Origin: Sarcocystis neurona
Taxonomy: Eukaryota > Apicomplexa > Conoidasida > Eucoccidiorida > Sarcocystidae
DNA: 64,000 nt
Direction: 5' to 3'
Assembly: GCA_000727475.1 (NCBI GenBank)
Contig: KL647290.1
Coordinates: 2,256,269 to 2,320,268 of the forward strand
The translations under genes and the position numbers were made by a program. Shown piece after piece: positions 25,878-38,300 of this stretch. Position 1 is the first letter of the stretch; the number at the start of each line of letters is the position of its first letter. A model generated the notes under the pieces. It was not told where the DNA came from. It saw only the letters and a program-made list of their open reading frames with translations, and made no database searches.

Positions 25878-28800
25878 ATGCGGAACGAAGACGATGACTC
25901 AAGCTGCAGATACGGCGCCGAGGACGACACAGCGGCGACAGCAGCAGCAGCAGCAGAGAAGCGTCGTTGTAGCAGCAGGTACTCTTCGTGCTGCGGAAAG
26001 CCTCGACACCGCATTGCTGCCGGGCCGACGAGCAACGCTGCCCGTTTCTGCCGCTGCTGCGGGAAGAGCTGCAGCAGCAGGAAAAGCAGAAGACACCGCG
26101 GCGAACCCGGCAGGCCGCGCACCCTGACAGCAGGACCACCGTTCTCTGCAGCAGCAGCAGCCACGCCAGCAGCAGCAGCGGCAGCAACGCCAGCAAGCGC
26201 AGCAGCAGCAATGTCAGCAAACGGAGCAGCATTGCGAGGAGCAGCACCAGTTGCACCGGCAGAAGGGGGCGGAGAAGGAGTCGCAGCAGAGCCGTCGGGA
26301 TCTCGTCTCCTCAAAACTGGCGCAGCAGGAGCAACAGCAGGAGCAACAGCAGAAGCTGCACCGTTGCGTTTTGGGGTGTCTCTGCTGCTGGCCTCTGTGC
26401 TGCTGCTGACGTTTTTCTTGAGCAGCGCAGTGCAGCGGCTGCCGCGTTTTGGCGAGCACCCGTACCTGCCCTTTGCTGCAGAGTACATGTCTCTCTTTGG
26501 CATTGTTGCAGAAACGATTCATCAGTTCAAGCAGCACACGGAGACATTCGCTGCTGCTGCGGCTGCTGCACCTGACGCGGCGGCATCTTTCTCTTCGGAC
26601 GGCAGCAGCTACTGGGTCATCTCGGCCGTTGCAGCTGCAGGCGCCGTAGCCGGCTCGCTGCTGCTCACTTTCAACGGTCTCTACTCCCGCGCGCTGCTGC
26701 TGTTTCGGGTGTACGTACACCCCACGCTGGCTGCTGCCGCGGACGCTTGCTGCGGCCTGCTTGACAGCTATCTCCTCCTCCCCCTGCTGCGGCTACTTCT
26801 CTCCCTCTCCTCTTCGAACCTCCTCTTGCATAAGCCTCCGCGACTAATTTCCCAAGACTTAGCTATATCTCCTGCCTCTGCAGGTGTCTACCCTGCTCCG
26901 CTCGCTGCCGACTCCGCGGCGACCCCCCCTGTTGCTTCTTCTGCCGCCAGCGTTGGTGGAACAGTCGAGCTGGGGTCCGCGTCCTGGCTTCCTGCTTGGT
27001 TTTCTTCCCTCCTCCCTGCTGCTGAGGTCCCTGCCCACTCTGCATCTCCTGCTGCTCTCCGGCTTTCTGCAACGCCAGCAACAACCGCAGCGACAGCAGC
27101 AGCCGGAGGTACAGAGACAGCGCTGGCTGCTGCTGTTCTTTCTCCTGGTGCTGCAGGAGAATTCTCTTTCTCTTCCTCGCCGTTGCTGATGCCCTCATGG
27201 CTGCGCGCGGGCCTTTCTGCGTTTCTGGGCAGCGGCAGCGGGGATCTCCAGCTGGTGCAGCACCAGCAGGAGCAACAAAGCCCAGAAACTGCTGCAGCTG
27301 GCATCGGGTCCTCCGACTCCCTGTTGCAGTCTGCATACACCGCGGTGCGCGCCGCGTTGCTGCTGTTGCTGCAGCCGTTCGCGTGGTGGGCAGGAACAAC
27401 CGACAGCAGCCGCGAGGCACTCCAGCAGCAGCAATGCTTCCCACCGTCAGAGACTCCTGGACGTGCAGAAGACTTGCTGTCGTATGCTGCTGCTTCTGCT
27501 GCTGCAGGTGCAGAAGGACGTGCTGCTTCTGTGGCACCGGACTGTGGGGTGTCGCTGCTTTCGCTCTCTGCTGTAGCGCACGCCTTCTCGCTGCCTTTCT
27601 TTGGCAGCAGCAGCAGCAGCACCGAGCAGCTCCCGGGGCACCAGCAGCCGCCCCGCCCGGCGTTCTTCTCTGCTGTGTGCAGATCTGCTGCAGCAGCTGA
27701 ACCAGGCGCAGGAGCGCCTGCCCTTGCGACTTCTCCTGCGAGCACTGCTCTGCTGCTGTTTCTTCTCTGGGGTTACCAGATTTATCGCATTTTTGCTGCT
27801 CTGGGTGAAGGATTTCTTCGTCTGCTGCTGTCGCTCTTCCCTTCCGATCTCGCTGCTGCTCTGCTGATGCAGCAGCCTACGACGCACGAAGACGCTGCAG
27901 CAGGAGCAGCAGAGGGCAGCGCCGTAGCCGTTCGTTCGCTGCTGGCTGCCAGACAGTTTCTCTTCGCTGCTGCCTCTGCTGCCACCTGCGTGCTGCTGCT
28001 TGACGTGTTGCTGCTGCGTCTGCTGCCCCTACTGCTGCTGCGTCTGCCGTTGTGTCTGCTGCGCGTCTGTCTATCGCTGCCCCATGCTGTCGTCCGATAC
28101 GTCCGCGGGGCCATTTGTTCTGCACGCCCTAGCAGCAGCAGCAGCGACAGTGCCGCAGCAGCCAGAGAAGGAAAAACCCTGCAGCAGCAGGAGTCAGAGG
28201 AGCAGCAGCAGCAGGAAAGAAGGCGGCTGCTACAGGGACCGCCGCTGGTGCAGCGGGGGTTGACAAAACAGTCGCAGCGGGTTGGGAGAAGCAGCAGCAG
28301 CAGTAGCAAAAGCGTGCACACGGTCGGATTCTACAGCAGCTGCACCCATCGTAAAGGGACGTCTGTAAGGACAACGCATTTTCCTTCCGCAGCAGCAACA
28401 TCTCGGGCAAGAACAGCTGCTCTCCGTGGTACGACAGACGCTGCCGCGACCTCATGCTGCAGCAGCAACATACTACACAGCAGCTGCGGCAGCACCCTGC
28501 ACCAATGCATTGCAACGAGCCCCCCGGCGTGGGTCCCGCTGGCGCATCCTGCTGCTGTTGCTGCCGCAGGCGCATGCGTCCCTGAAGCGCCTCTGCTCGT
28601 CACCGAGGCAGCACCAGCCGCAGCAGCGATAGCCAGAGCAGCAACGGCGACTGCTGCCTCTCTCGCAGGCGCGGGAAACACTTGCGCTCGCGGCACTGCT
28701 GCCTGCTCGTCGACGTTGCCGGGACAGCAGCGACAGCAGCCGCACGCACAACAGCAACCGCCGCGCAGAGACAAGGAGCAGCAGCAGCAAAGGGAGCAGC

Positions 28801-31781
28801 GGCCTATGCAGCCAGTACCCTACACAGGCTGCTGTTGTTCTCCTGCTGCCGTGGAGCAGCAAATGTCGGACACTCACGCACACGTCCGTCTCAGTCCGTT
28901 ATCCGTGCTGCAGCAGCAGCAGCAACACCGCTGCCGCCAACATCAACAGGAGCACGCGTGCCAGTGCCGGCCGCAGGGGCCTGACCCTTCGTGCGCTGCA
29001 GCAGCAGATGCACTTGAACAGGACAGAATTCCATCTCGGCTCTGCTCCCCGCGGTTTGCAAGAGCAGCAGCAGCAGCCACAGCCGCGGCAGCAGTTGCAA
29101 CAGCAGCAGCAGCATCGGCGGAGAGCAACGGCTGCGTTCGGCAAACGTTGCCGCTGCATCATCGGTGTGCAACAGCGTGTGTGGCGGTGAGCAGCAGGAC
29201 GGGGTGGCTGCTGCAGCGGCTGCGCGGATCCTGCCGCTGCTTGCTCGGAGCAGCGAGCCGTCGCGCGCCGGTGGCCGCAGAAACCCTGCCATCAGAAGCA
29301 GCAGCAACAGCAGAGAGGACAGGTGCAGCGGAAGCCGCAGCAGGCGACCGCGGAAAGTGGACGTCAGCAGCAGGAAGGTGGACGGCGGCTGCAGCGTCGC
29401 AGGAGCGTCATGCAGCACTAGGAACCTCTCGAGAAGCAACAGCAGCAGGTCCACGCTACACAGGAACAGCAGGAGAATGTGTAGGGCCCAGTGCAGCAGA
29501 AGTCGCTGTGGGAGTTATTACATGCTACTGCTGCCTGCTGCCAGACCGCCGCTTTGTCTTATTTCTGTGTTCGGCGCTACGGCCGCTGCAGCGGCTGCTG
29601 CTCGCGCTGCATTTGCTGCTCACCTCTACCCGTGTTGAAGTCGCCCTGCTGCTCGACACTCCGCCTCCTCCTGCCTTGGCTCTGCAACAGCAGCGCAGCA
29701 GCACGGCTGCTCCGTTTCCTCCGCTGCAGCTGCTGCACCCCACTGCCCTCGGAGCGGCTGCTGGGGCTCTGCTCGCGACGTTCTTACTGCTGCGTCACTA
29801 CCTCTGCGGCAGCAGGAGTGGCAGCCGCCCCAGCGGCAGCAGCAGCGACGGCAGCTCCGGAAAAATGACGCGGCTGGCTCCTGCAACGATAGGCCCACCG
29901 AACAAGCAACGACTTAGTCGCAGCAGGGAGTTCGTTCTATCGACCACGCATTACGCATGCAGCAGTAGCGGCAGAAATGCCGCCGCTGCTGCGGTCGCTC
30001 GCCCTGGTCGTCACCCGACTGGCGCGGCTCAGACGACTGCTGCCATTGCCCGTCCTGCTGCTTGCGCGGAACACGGACAGATATTTGCTTCGGCAGCAGC
30101 AGAAACCGACCTGCTCTTCTGGCTATCACCGCGAGGGACTGCTCCCTCTGCTGCAGCAGCGACACCAGCGGGTAGCTACTGCTCCTCGGTCTTGTCGTCG
30201 TCTTCTAACCGCTGCGTTAAAGACAACGAAGAATCAGCAGCAGCAGGGACGCTGCTGTCGCGACGCAGCAGCGGCAGCAGCAGCAACGCCTGTTGCTCGG
30301 CTGTGGTTAATAACAAATACACACCTTTGCCAGCGTCTAGCTGGTCTGTTTGCATGTCCGCTGCTGCTGCTGACCGAGTTGCTGCTGCAGAACACGCGTC
30401 TTTCTTTCGAGCTGCTGCTGTTGTTGCGTCAGGAGAGACGCAGGCCGCTGCACGTAGTCCTAGGCTCCGTTGCGCGGCGGAGCCTGCAGCCGCGGCTTTG
30501 TCGTCTGCTGCCGGCGGGGCAAGGAGAAGAGCTGCTGCTGCTGCTGCCAGAAGAAGCAAAGCAAAAGGCTGCAACGAAAGTAGCAACTGCGACAGCAGCA
30601 GCAGAAGCTGCCGCAGCAGCCGTGGCAGCCGCAGCTTCCACCGAGCAGAAGCAGTCCCCCTTTTGCCGCAGGAGCAATACGAGCAGTTGGAGCGTCAGCA
30701 GGGGAAGCCACCCACAGCAGCAATGCTGCTGGCTGCTGCAGGCGTCCCAGCAGCAGAGTTGGAGGGCGGCGGGAGAGTCCTGCGACAACACAGGTGCAGG
30801 AACAGCAGCGGTTCGAGCGAGAGAAGCAACAGCAGCAGCTCCTCGTTTTTGCAGCTGCAGCATCACGAGGAGCAGCAGCAGGCGTACAGATGCAGAGCAG
30901 CAAGGCTGTCGTCCGCCGCTGCTGCAACAGTCGACGATGGCTGTTTGAAACTGCTGACGCGCAAGGAGGAACAAAAAGTACTAAGGGCTCTGCAGACGCT
31001 CCCATCTTCGCTACTCTTGCTGCTCTCTCTTGTCTCCCAGCTCGACGCGACAGCCGCAGCAGGAGCAGCAGCAGGGCAGCAGCAGGAGCAACAGAGGAAC
31101 TGCAGCAACTGCGAAAGAAAGGGAGAGCGCCACGGCGCCATGCCGCAGAAAGAGCAGCAGCGGAAGAAAGAAGAAGAGCAGCAGCAGCAGTGGGAAGAAG
31201 AAGCAGACACGCGAGCCGTGCGTCGATGCCGCGCGAACCTGCAACAAAAGCAAGAGGGGCACGTAGGAGGAGAAGAGGAGCTGCAGCAACAGTTTGTCGA
31301 CGAGCAGGAGCAGCAGAATGGCTTAGGGCAGTCGCCACTGCAGGAGGAGAAGAATGAGAGTGAGACAGAGGAGAAGCAGCCAAAGCAGCAGCGCGTGGAG
31401 GACGCTTGGGGCCACGAGCAGCAGCACCACGAAGAAGAAGAGAGAGAGAAGCTGCTGCAGTCCATCGTTTTGCTCGAAGACGCGCTGCCTTCCGACGCTG
31501 CGTGCGCACAGCTAGCAGCTTTGAGCGAGCAGCAGCAGCAGAAATTACGCGCCGTTGAAAGACAGGTGAACAGACACTCCTGCCGCCTTCACAAGCTGTT
31601 GCTGCTGCTGCTTGCATTCCTGCTGCTACTGGAGTTTGCGTGGGCGGGTGCGGTCCTGCTGCTGTCGCCCCGGTCAGTCGAACGGTCGCGGCTGCTGCCG
31701 TACACGTGGCTGCTGGCGCCGCTATTCCTCCTTACGTTGCTGCTCCCGTTACGGGGGAAGCTGCCATTCCTGCTGTTGTGA
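25878..31781 (+). CDS. Hypothetical multi-pass membrane protein with Ala/Gln/Ser runs, or 5' part of the giant downstream gene
   Basis: One frame stays open for 6 kb. The first in-frame ATG after an acceptor-like CTGCAG (25842) gives MRNEDDDSSC at 25878; a later ATG at 26211 (MSANGAAL) is also possible. Hydrophobic spans occur near residues 164-186 (FGVSLLLASVLLLTFFLSS), 244-266 (YWVISAVAAAGAVAGSLLL), 621-645 (ALLLFLLWGYQIYRIF) and 691-735, so the N-terminal third looks polytopic. The middle is Ala/Ser/Thr-rich. The last 250 residues are Gln/Glu-rich and probably coiled coil. Near the end, CAG|GTGAAC at 31565/31566 is a good donor in phase 0 and could join the next exon at 32364. Without splicing, the frame runs through two more hydrophobic helices to a stop at 31781. 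Ordinary loop sequence such as EHPYLPFAAEYMSLFGIV argues that this is truly coding. Family unknown. Confidence 0.55.
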   Translation: MRNEDDDSSCRYGAEDDTAATAAAAAEKRRCSSRYSSCCGKPRHRIAAGPTSNAARFCRCCGKSCSSRKSRRHRGEPGRPRTLTAGPPFSAAAAATPAAAAAATPASAAAAMSANGAALRGAAPVAPAEGGGEGVAAEPSGSRLLKTGAAGATAGATAEAAPLRFGVSLLLASVLLLTFFLSSAVQRLPRFGEHPYLPFAAEYMSLFGIVAETIHQFKQHTETFAAAAAAAPDAAASFSSDGSSYWVISAVAAAGAVAGSLLLTFNGLYSRALLLFRVYVHPTLAAAADACCGLLDSYLLLPLLRLLLSLSSSNLLLHKPPRLISQDLAISPASAGVYPAPLAADSAATPPVASSAASVGGTVELGSASWLPAWFSSLLPAAEVPAHSASPAALRLSATPATTAATAAAGGTETALAAAVLSPGAAGEFSFSSSPLLMPSWLRAGLSAFLGSGSGDLQLVQHQQEQQSPETAAAGIGSSDSLLQSAYTAVRAALLLLLQPFAWWAGTTDSSREALQQQQCFPPSETPGRAEDLLSYAAASAAAGAEGRAASVAPDCGVSLLSLSAVAHAFSLPFFGSSSSSTEQLPGHQQPPRPAFFSAVCRSAAAAEPGAGAPALATSPASTALLLFLLWGYQIYRIFAALGEGFLRLLLSLFPSDLAAALLMQQPTTHEDAAAGAAEGSAVAVRSLLAARQFLFAAASAATCVLLLDVLLLRLLPLLLLRLPLCLLRVCLSLPHAVVRYVRGAICSARPSSSSSDSAAAAREGKTLQQQESEEQQQQERRRLLQGPPLVQRGLTKQSQRVGRSSSSSSKSVHTVGFYSSCTHRKGTSVRTTHFPSAAATSRARTAALRGTTDAAATSCCSSNILHSSCGSTLHQCIATSPPAWVPLAHPAAVAAAGACVPEAPLLVTEAAPAAAAIARAATATAASLAGAGNTCARGTAACSSTLPGQQRQQPHAQQQPPRRDKEQQQQREQRPMQPVPYTGCCCSPAAVEQQMSDTHAHVRLSPLSVLQQQQQHRCRQHQQEHACQCRPQGPDPSCAAAADALEQDRIPSRLCSPRFARAAAAATAAAAVATAAAASAESNGCVRQTLPLHHRCATACVAVSSRTGWLLQRLRGSCRCLLGAASRRAPVAAETLPSEAAATAERTGAAEAAAGDRGKWTSAAGRWTAAAASQERHAALGTSREATAAGPRYTGTAGECVGPSAAEVAVGVITCYCCLLPDRRFVLFLCSALRPLQRLLLALHLLLTSTRVEVALLLDTPPPPALALQQQRSSTAAPFPPLQLLHPTALGAAAGALLATFLLLRHYLCGSRSGSRPSGSSSDGSSGKMTRLAPATIGPPNKQRLSRSREFVLSTTHYACSSSGRNAAAAAVARPGRHPTGAAQTTAAIARPAACAEHGQIFASAAAETDLLFWLSPRGTAPSAAAATPAGSYCSSVLSSSSNRCVKDNEESAAAGTLLSRRSSGSSSNACCSAVVNNKYTPLPASSWSVCMSAAAADRVAAAEHASFFRAAAVVASGETQAAARSPRLRCAAEPAAAALSSAAGGARRRAAAAAARRSKAKGCNESSNCDSSSRSCRSSRGSRSFHRAEAVPLLPQEQYEQLERQQGKPPTAAMLLAAAGVPAAELEGGGRVLRQHRCRNSSGSSERSNSSSSSFLQLQHHEEQQQAYRCRAARLSSAAAATVDDGCLKLLTRKEEQKVLRALQTLPSSLLLLLSLVSQLDATAAAGAAAGQQQEQQRNCSNCERKGERHGAMPQKEQQRKKEEEQQQQWEEEADTRAVRRCRANLQQKQEGHVGGEEELQQQFVDEQEQQNGLGQSPLQEEKNESETEEKQPKQQRVEDAWGHEQQHHEEEEREKLLQSIVLLEDALPSDAACAQLAALSEQQQQKLRAVERQVNRHSCRLHKLLLLLLAFLLLLEFAWAGAVLLLSPRSVERSRLLPYTWLLAPLFLLTLLLPLRGKLPFLLL

Positions 31782-32363
31782 CGCTGCTTCTGCTGCACTT
31801 CTGTCGCCGCTGCTGGTGCTCTTCCTGCTTCTGCGTCTTCTTCTACCCAAAGGTGCTGCTCTTCACATGCAGCTGTCCCCGTGCTCGGCTGCAATGGCCT
31901 TGTGCTTCTGCGTGGATCTCGGCGTTATCGCCCTTGCTGCTGTCGCTGCTGCTGGCTCTCCTGCTTTTTGTTTGCTGCTGCCCTGACGGCTGCTTTACAC
32001 GCTGCCGTTGCTGCCGCCCCTCCTATCGCAGAGCCGCTCCTCCTTGGCGACTCTTGCTGCTGGTGCTGCTGCAGCAACGGCTGTAGCTGCGCTGCTGCCG
32101 CCCGTGTGCGTGTGTGCAGCAGGCAAGTAAGTAGCTGCATGCTTGTCGTTCTCTTCTTTTGCTGCTGGCGAGGCTGCAATAGCTACCTCATGGGTTCGGC
32201 TGCTGAGCTGGTGGTGTGCTACTTGGCTTTTGTTGCTGCTCCGCCGTTGTTGGCGCTCAGCCTTCCTTGCTGCTATTACTGCTGCTGCGGAATCTCCGCC
32301 GCATCTGTAACGCGTTGCGGGTGCTGCTGCTACTGCGGTCGGGTGTTTGCTGCTGCTGCTCAG

Positions 32364-35300
32364 CTGCTGCCGTTAGTGCGAGTGCCACGTGTCAAGCAGC
32401 GGCTGAAGAGCTTGCGCATCAGTTTCTCCATGCCGCAGCAAGAACAGCAGCTGCAACAGGAGTTTGCTTCGCTGCAGCAGCAGTTCACCTATCTGCTGCA
32501 GGCCCAGCAGCCATTTCTTCTGCTGCAGCTGGCCGTTGTCGAGACGCAACAGAGTGCCGCGGTCAAGCGCCTGCTACTGCTAGGCAAGGCCTTCGAGGCC
32601 GTTGCTGCTGTTGCTGCTTCCGAAGTAACGGACGCTCCAGCGGCTGCTGCTGCTGCTGCCGCGTCTGCTACTGCTGTCGCTGCTCTTGCCGATGGTGAAG
32701 ATGAATCGCGGCAGCCGCCGCAACAGCAGCAGCCGTTGCAACCGAGCCAGCAGCTGCACGTACAACGGCAGAAGGAAGAATGGGCAGAGAGAATCGGCGG
32801 GAGGAGCGAGAGCGCGGACGAGCTGCTGCAGGAGCAGGAGGCACGAATCAGCAAGAGCCTGCAGGCTGTTGCTGCAGCAGCGCGTGATCCGTCTCTCGAT
32901 ACTGCTGCTGCTGCCGTTGCTTCGCAGCTGCGCATGCCCCACGTCCTCGTGATGGAGTTAACCGAGGCCTACTACCTGCAAGAAATGATCGAGCAGGACG
33001 GGGAGGAGCAGCAGCAGCAGCAACGGAGCGTCCAGCAAGAAGAGGCGGCGCATCAACAGAGTGAGCAGCAGCAAGACCACGAACAACAGCAGCCACCGCA
33101 GCGACAGACGCAGCAGCACGAGTGGCAAGTCGCCGCCGAAGCGCAGGGCAAGATGGCTGCGCCAAAGAAGACGAACCGGCAGCAGCAGCAGCACTACGTG
33201 TTGCCAGTGCTGCAGGCGGCAGCACCTGCAGGAGGAAAGGTCAAAAAGAAGCGGCAGCGGTCTGTCTGGTTCGTGGAAGCGCTGCAGGCAGAGCTGCCCC
33301 ATCTTCAGGCAGCAGCAGCAGTTGCTCCCCCCGGTGAGTCGTCTGTGGGAAAGGCGCTCTCGTCTTAGTAGAAGCAGGGGGCAGTAGCAGCCACGGCGCA
33401 GAGGGATGCGCAGAGGACAAGCCAGAGAGAAGCAGGAGAGGCGGTGACGTTGTAAGACGAAGCAGCAGCAGCAGGAGGAACATGCAGAAACAAAAGAAAA
33501 GCGAAGCGGTAGACGTGGTGGGTCTGAAGAAGCAACAGCAGCAGTAGAACGTGTGGCAGGGGAAGAGGAGAAGAAGAAGCAGCAGCAGGGACGCCGAGGG
33601 AGCAAACGAGAGAGAAGCAGCAGAAGTGGTAGCACGGGAAGAGACAGCAGCAGCAGCAGCTGAGGGAGCAGCAGAAGACGCACCCGCCGCAGCGGCACCA
33701 CGAGGAGAAACAGCAAAAGCAACGCCAGGTAACGTAGCGCAGCAGCCAGAGAGGAAACCGAGGCTCAGCGAAAAAGAAGAGCGCTTTCACCTGGAACTCG
33801 TACCCTCTGCTCATCTACCTGCTGCACATATATATATATATATACAGCCCTACAAATATAAGTACACCTATATATATATCTATATGGACAGCACACTGAT
33901 GCTGATACCCAGGTACGTGTATATATATATATATACATACCAGTCCTCAACAACTACGAATATATATATATATATGCATATCTGTATCTGTATACATGTG
34001 TGCTCCTACAAATACAAGTATATGTGTACATATACTCGCGCAGATGAAAGTCTGCATATACATCTGGACAAATATACAGAAGTGGACTCTCTCTCCTACA
34101 AGTACATATATATGTATACATGTACACGCCCATGTACGTACGAGCAAGTCAATATATACATACAATGTATACATAGATATATATATATGTTTATGTTCGG
34201 CATGGAGCGGTGTTCCCATAGCTGTGGAGAGAGGAGGAGCAGCAGCAGCAGTAGAAGTGTTTATTGGCAGCACACCGCCCAAACTGTCGTCGCTAGTGTT
34301 GCTCCTGCTGCTGGCACCGCACCTGGTACACTCCTGCTGCCGTACGAGGAGCAGCGATGACTCGCAAGACTGCGGACGCTGCTTCGCTTCTGCTGCTGCT
34401 CGAGAAGAAGCAACAAAAAACCTCTCGCGTTGCTATATGAGTAATCCTAGTAGGATCTAGGTCTCCTAATATGAGGGGGGAATAGGAGAGTAGAGCAACA
34501 GCCGGAGCAGGCTGGAGCAACCAGTCGCAGCAGCGCAGCACCAGCTCTGAGTCTGTCAGGTGGGGTTAGGCAGCAGGGACGACGCAAGCAGCAGCGGCAG
34601 CAGGAGCAGCGTCACAGACAGCAGTAGCCCTTCAGCAGCAGCACAGCTCTGTGTCTCAGTGAAGATAAAGAAACGGAAGACGAATCTTGCCAAAACGAGC
34701 AGCAGCAGGGAGCGTTGTTTAGCAGCTGCTACAGGCAGCTTCAAACAGCAGCAGCAGAGAGCGCGGGACGTTAGCAGCAGCGGCAGGTAGATCCAGAGGA
34801 CCACCAGTAGCAGCAGCGGCAGGGAGCGCGGGACGTGAGCAGCAGCGAGGGGCAGCTTCGCATGAGCAGCAGCTGCAGCAGGTGGAAGAGAAGGAAGCAG
34901 CTTGTTTTTACCACGTACGGGAGTAGCAGCAGGCAGCGCGACGCTGACAGCAGTAGCCGGCAGCGTTGTAGACGCATCGACAGCAACAGGAGCGACACCA
35001 GGCGGCTACGAAGTAGAGGCAGCGAAAGCAGCAGGAGCCAGCCTCTGGGCAGCAACAGTGATGAATACTTCTCGTTTGGGTGCAGTAGCACCTGCAGCCA
35101 GTCCCGCAGGAGGAACAGCACGAGAACGTCTCAGCGGCAATGGGGAGGCGGCGAGTTTCTCTTTGTGCGACAGCAGCAGCAGGAACAGCAGACAGCGCCT
35201 GCTCAGCAGCAGCAGCAGCAGCAACGGAAAGCGACAGGTTCAGACAGCCGCCCAGCAGCAGCAGAGAGCGTCTTCTCCTCACAGTCGCTGCAGCAGCTGC

Positions 35301-38300
35301 TGAAGCGAGACTTGAGAGCAGTAGCAGCAGCAGGCGTGGCAGCAAGAGTCGTGCAGCAGCGACCAGCAGCTGGTCGTAGTATCGGCAGCAGCAGCAGCAG
35401 CAAGAAGCGTTCTGGTCGTAAGGCGGAGGCAGCAGCAACAAGAAGCGTCCTGGTTGTAGTAGAGGCAGCAGCAGCAGGTCCCTGACCTGCTTTTGCTCAG
35501 AAGTTGAATCTGTATGACCACACCCTTGCAACAGCGTCACACGCAGTCTTCTTCTTTCCTGCTGCTGCTGCTGTTACGTCTACGAAGAGTCGGCAGTAAG
35601 AGCCGCGTTTCCTGCTTCGTTCCCCCGCAGCTGCTGTCGTAGCGTCCACTTACCTGAGAAGCTGCAAGAGCAGCAGAAAGGGCCCGGCAGCTTTCTTCGG
35701 CGGCGGTGTTGTCCGTGCTGTTGTACACGAACACTTCTGTTGCCGCTGTGGCCGTGCCCTGCGGCGGCTCTGGCGGCCCCTGGAGGTGGTGAGGTTTCCG
35801 CTGCTGCTGCTGCTGTTCGGACTCGTGGGGCTGAAGGGGACGCAGCAACTTGCTGCTTCAGCAACTGCCTCTCTCCCGTCAATTCTTCGTCAGCCACGGC
35901 TGCTGCGCGGCCCGTCCTCTTGTTGCGCTGGCGAATGCTGCTGCCCTTCTGTTCCGTCTGCCGTGCAGTGCAGTGTACGCACACCTTTCCGCACACCCAC
36001 TGTGAGACGCGCAGCGGCGATTGCGGCCCCGGGTCCTCCCGCTTTTTGAAAGCTCGATATTTCTTGCTGCTAAGATGAGCTCTTGCTGCTGCTACTGGTG
36101 GAGATTGTGCTCCTTGCTGTGAAAACTGCTGTCGCTCTCTGTCTGCTGCTCTCTATCTCTCTGTTTTTGCTGCTGCTGCGTTGTTTACTGGAACCCGCCG
36201 TTCTCTCTGCTGCTGTTGGTGTGACCTCTTCTATCCGTGTGGCATGTCTCACTGCTGCTCAGAACAGCATCTGGTGCTGTTCTGCTGCCTGGGGGCGGTG
36301 CCACTGCTGCAGCTAGAACACGCCGAGGCTTCTTCTTTTGTGACCATCCGAGTTACCGGCGTCGTGCTGCTGCAACGAAATGCGGGTGCTGCTGCTGCTG
36401 TGGGGCTGTTGCCTGGTGCAGCCTTCGACGAGGCGTGGCAGCGGTTCCGTCGCATGAAGAGCGACGAGAACTTCCTTTATGCCGAGGCGTGGACCGCCGC
36501 AGCTGCTGTCACTGGCGCGCAGTCGGAGCAGCAGCAGAAGCAGCACCAGCAGCGTGACACGCAGCAGTTGCAGCTGCAGCTGCGGGTCGGGCAACAGCAG
36601 CACCTGCGAGAGAGCAGCTCTGCAACAGAGGCGTATCTGCTGGCGCACTTAAACTCCCTGCTGGCGCAACAACAGCAGCATCGAAGGCCACCCCACATGC
36701 ATCCCGACGGGTCGCGCAGTCTGCTGCAGCACTGGCTGCAAGGTGAGGAGGACGACGTCTTGTTGCTTCTCGTGTTTCCCCTTCCGTGTCCCGAAGAGGT
36801 TCCGCTTCTGCCGCTGCTGTTGCTGCACTGCTCTCTCCATTGATCTTCCTGCTGCAGCGGCTGCTGTCGTCGCTGCTCGGGTGAGCAGTCCCTCCCCGCC
36901 TCCGTTTTATAGCATTACTGCTCTTGTGCTGGCGCTGCTGCTGCTGCAGGTGACCCCCAAGACGCTCAGCTGCTGTTCTTTTCTGCTGTCGCAACTGTGA
37001 ATTCTGCTGCTGCTCTCTCAGCCGCTGCTCTTTAGACTCTTGCGAAACACCTCCATATGTAGCCACAGTACATATATATACATGTATGTAGTGCCGCCGT
37101 ATCTATATCTATATTTATGTATATATATGTATACATATATTTATATTTATATATGTATATATATATATATATATATGGATGTGAGTACTAGCACCGCCAA
37201 GGGTTCTGCTCGAGTGAGTGCGTCGGGTTCGCGGACTAGCGATGCAACGCCGCTAGCTGCTGCTGCTGTTGCTCCGCTGGTGACTTGCTGCTGCGACTTC
37301 TTTCCCTTGACGCGGCTGCTGTGCTACCTCCTGCAGGCAACAATGCTACTCCTTTCTTTGCTGGGCCCTCCTGCTGCTCTGCCTGTCGGTGTTGGTCTTT
37401 CTGCTCTCGTTCTCCCAGGTGCTGCCAACGTGGGGTTGCTGCTGCTCTGAAGTTCTTGCTGGCGCCGTCTTCGTCTTCGCACTGCTGTCGCCGTCATCTG
37501 CTGTTCGATCTCGCTCGCTGCTGGTTGCGCGGTTTAACGAGTGCTGCTGCTGCTGCTACGTGTGCTGTCCTGGTGCAGCACCATCTGCCGCTGCGTTTGC
37601 TGCTGTGCCTGCTGTTGTTGCAGCTCGTGTTTCCTCTACTCCTCCTCTTCTCTCGTCTTCGCCCTGTGTTGCCTGTGTCACTGCTGCTGGTGGTCCCCCA
37701 GTTATGCGGCTGCTGCAGGTGGCTGCTGCTGCTGCTGCTGCAGTTATTGCGCATTAGGGCACGGGACGTGCACTCTTGCTGTGAAACGCTGCTGCTCGCC
37801 GCGGGGTTGCTGCTGCTGTTCGCTGCTCACTGAGTTTGGCTGCCGCTGGGGCTGTTCGCTGCCACCGGTCCTGTTAGGTTGCTGTTGCTGATGCCCTCTT
37901 TCGCCGACTCTGGGGCTGCTGCTGTAAACCCTGGCAGCTGCCGTCGACGGGAGGTTGCTGTTGCTGCTGCTCTTTGTTGCGGACTGTGTGAGGGCGGTAC
38001 CACTGGTGGTGCTTCTGCTGCTGCTGCTGCCGCTGCTTCTAGTGCTGCTGCTGCTGCCGCCCCTGGTGCTGCTGCTGGTACCGCTGCTGCTGTTCCTGGT
38101 GCTGCTGCTGTTGTCACCTGCTGCTGAGGTTTTTTTCTGCTGCGGTGTCGGTACAGCCCACTTGGCGGTGAAGAGAGTGTCCGCGGCAGCGACAGCCGCA
38201 GAAGCAGCAGCAGCAAAGTTCTACAGCAGTTTTGCTTCTTCCTTCTCTTCGCCGGTCAGTGACACGGGAAGACAGGCAAGTGCTACTGCTCAATTGCAAC

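Noticed and set aside
26888..27745. Minus-strand frame rich in Ala, Glu and Ser opposite the membrane-protein frame
   Set aside because: It looks coding at first, but the plus strand keeps one frame for 6 kb with well-formed hydrophobic helices and ordinary loop sequence.
30794..31357. Second plus-strand frame overlapping the end of the 25.9-31.6 kb frame
   Set aside because: It has a plausible start (QQRFEREKQQQQ), but CAG tracts open all three phases here. The main frame reaches a good donor and includes KEEQKVLRALQTL, so it was preferred.
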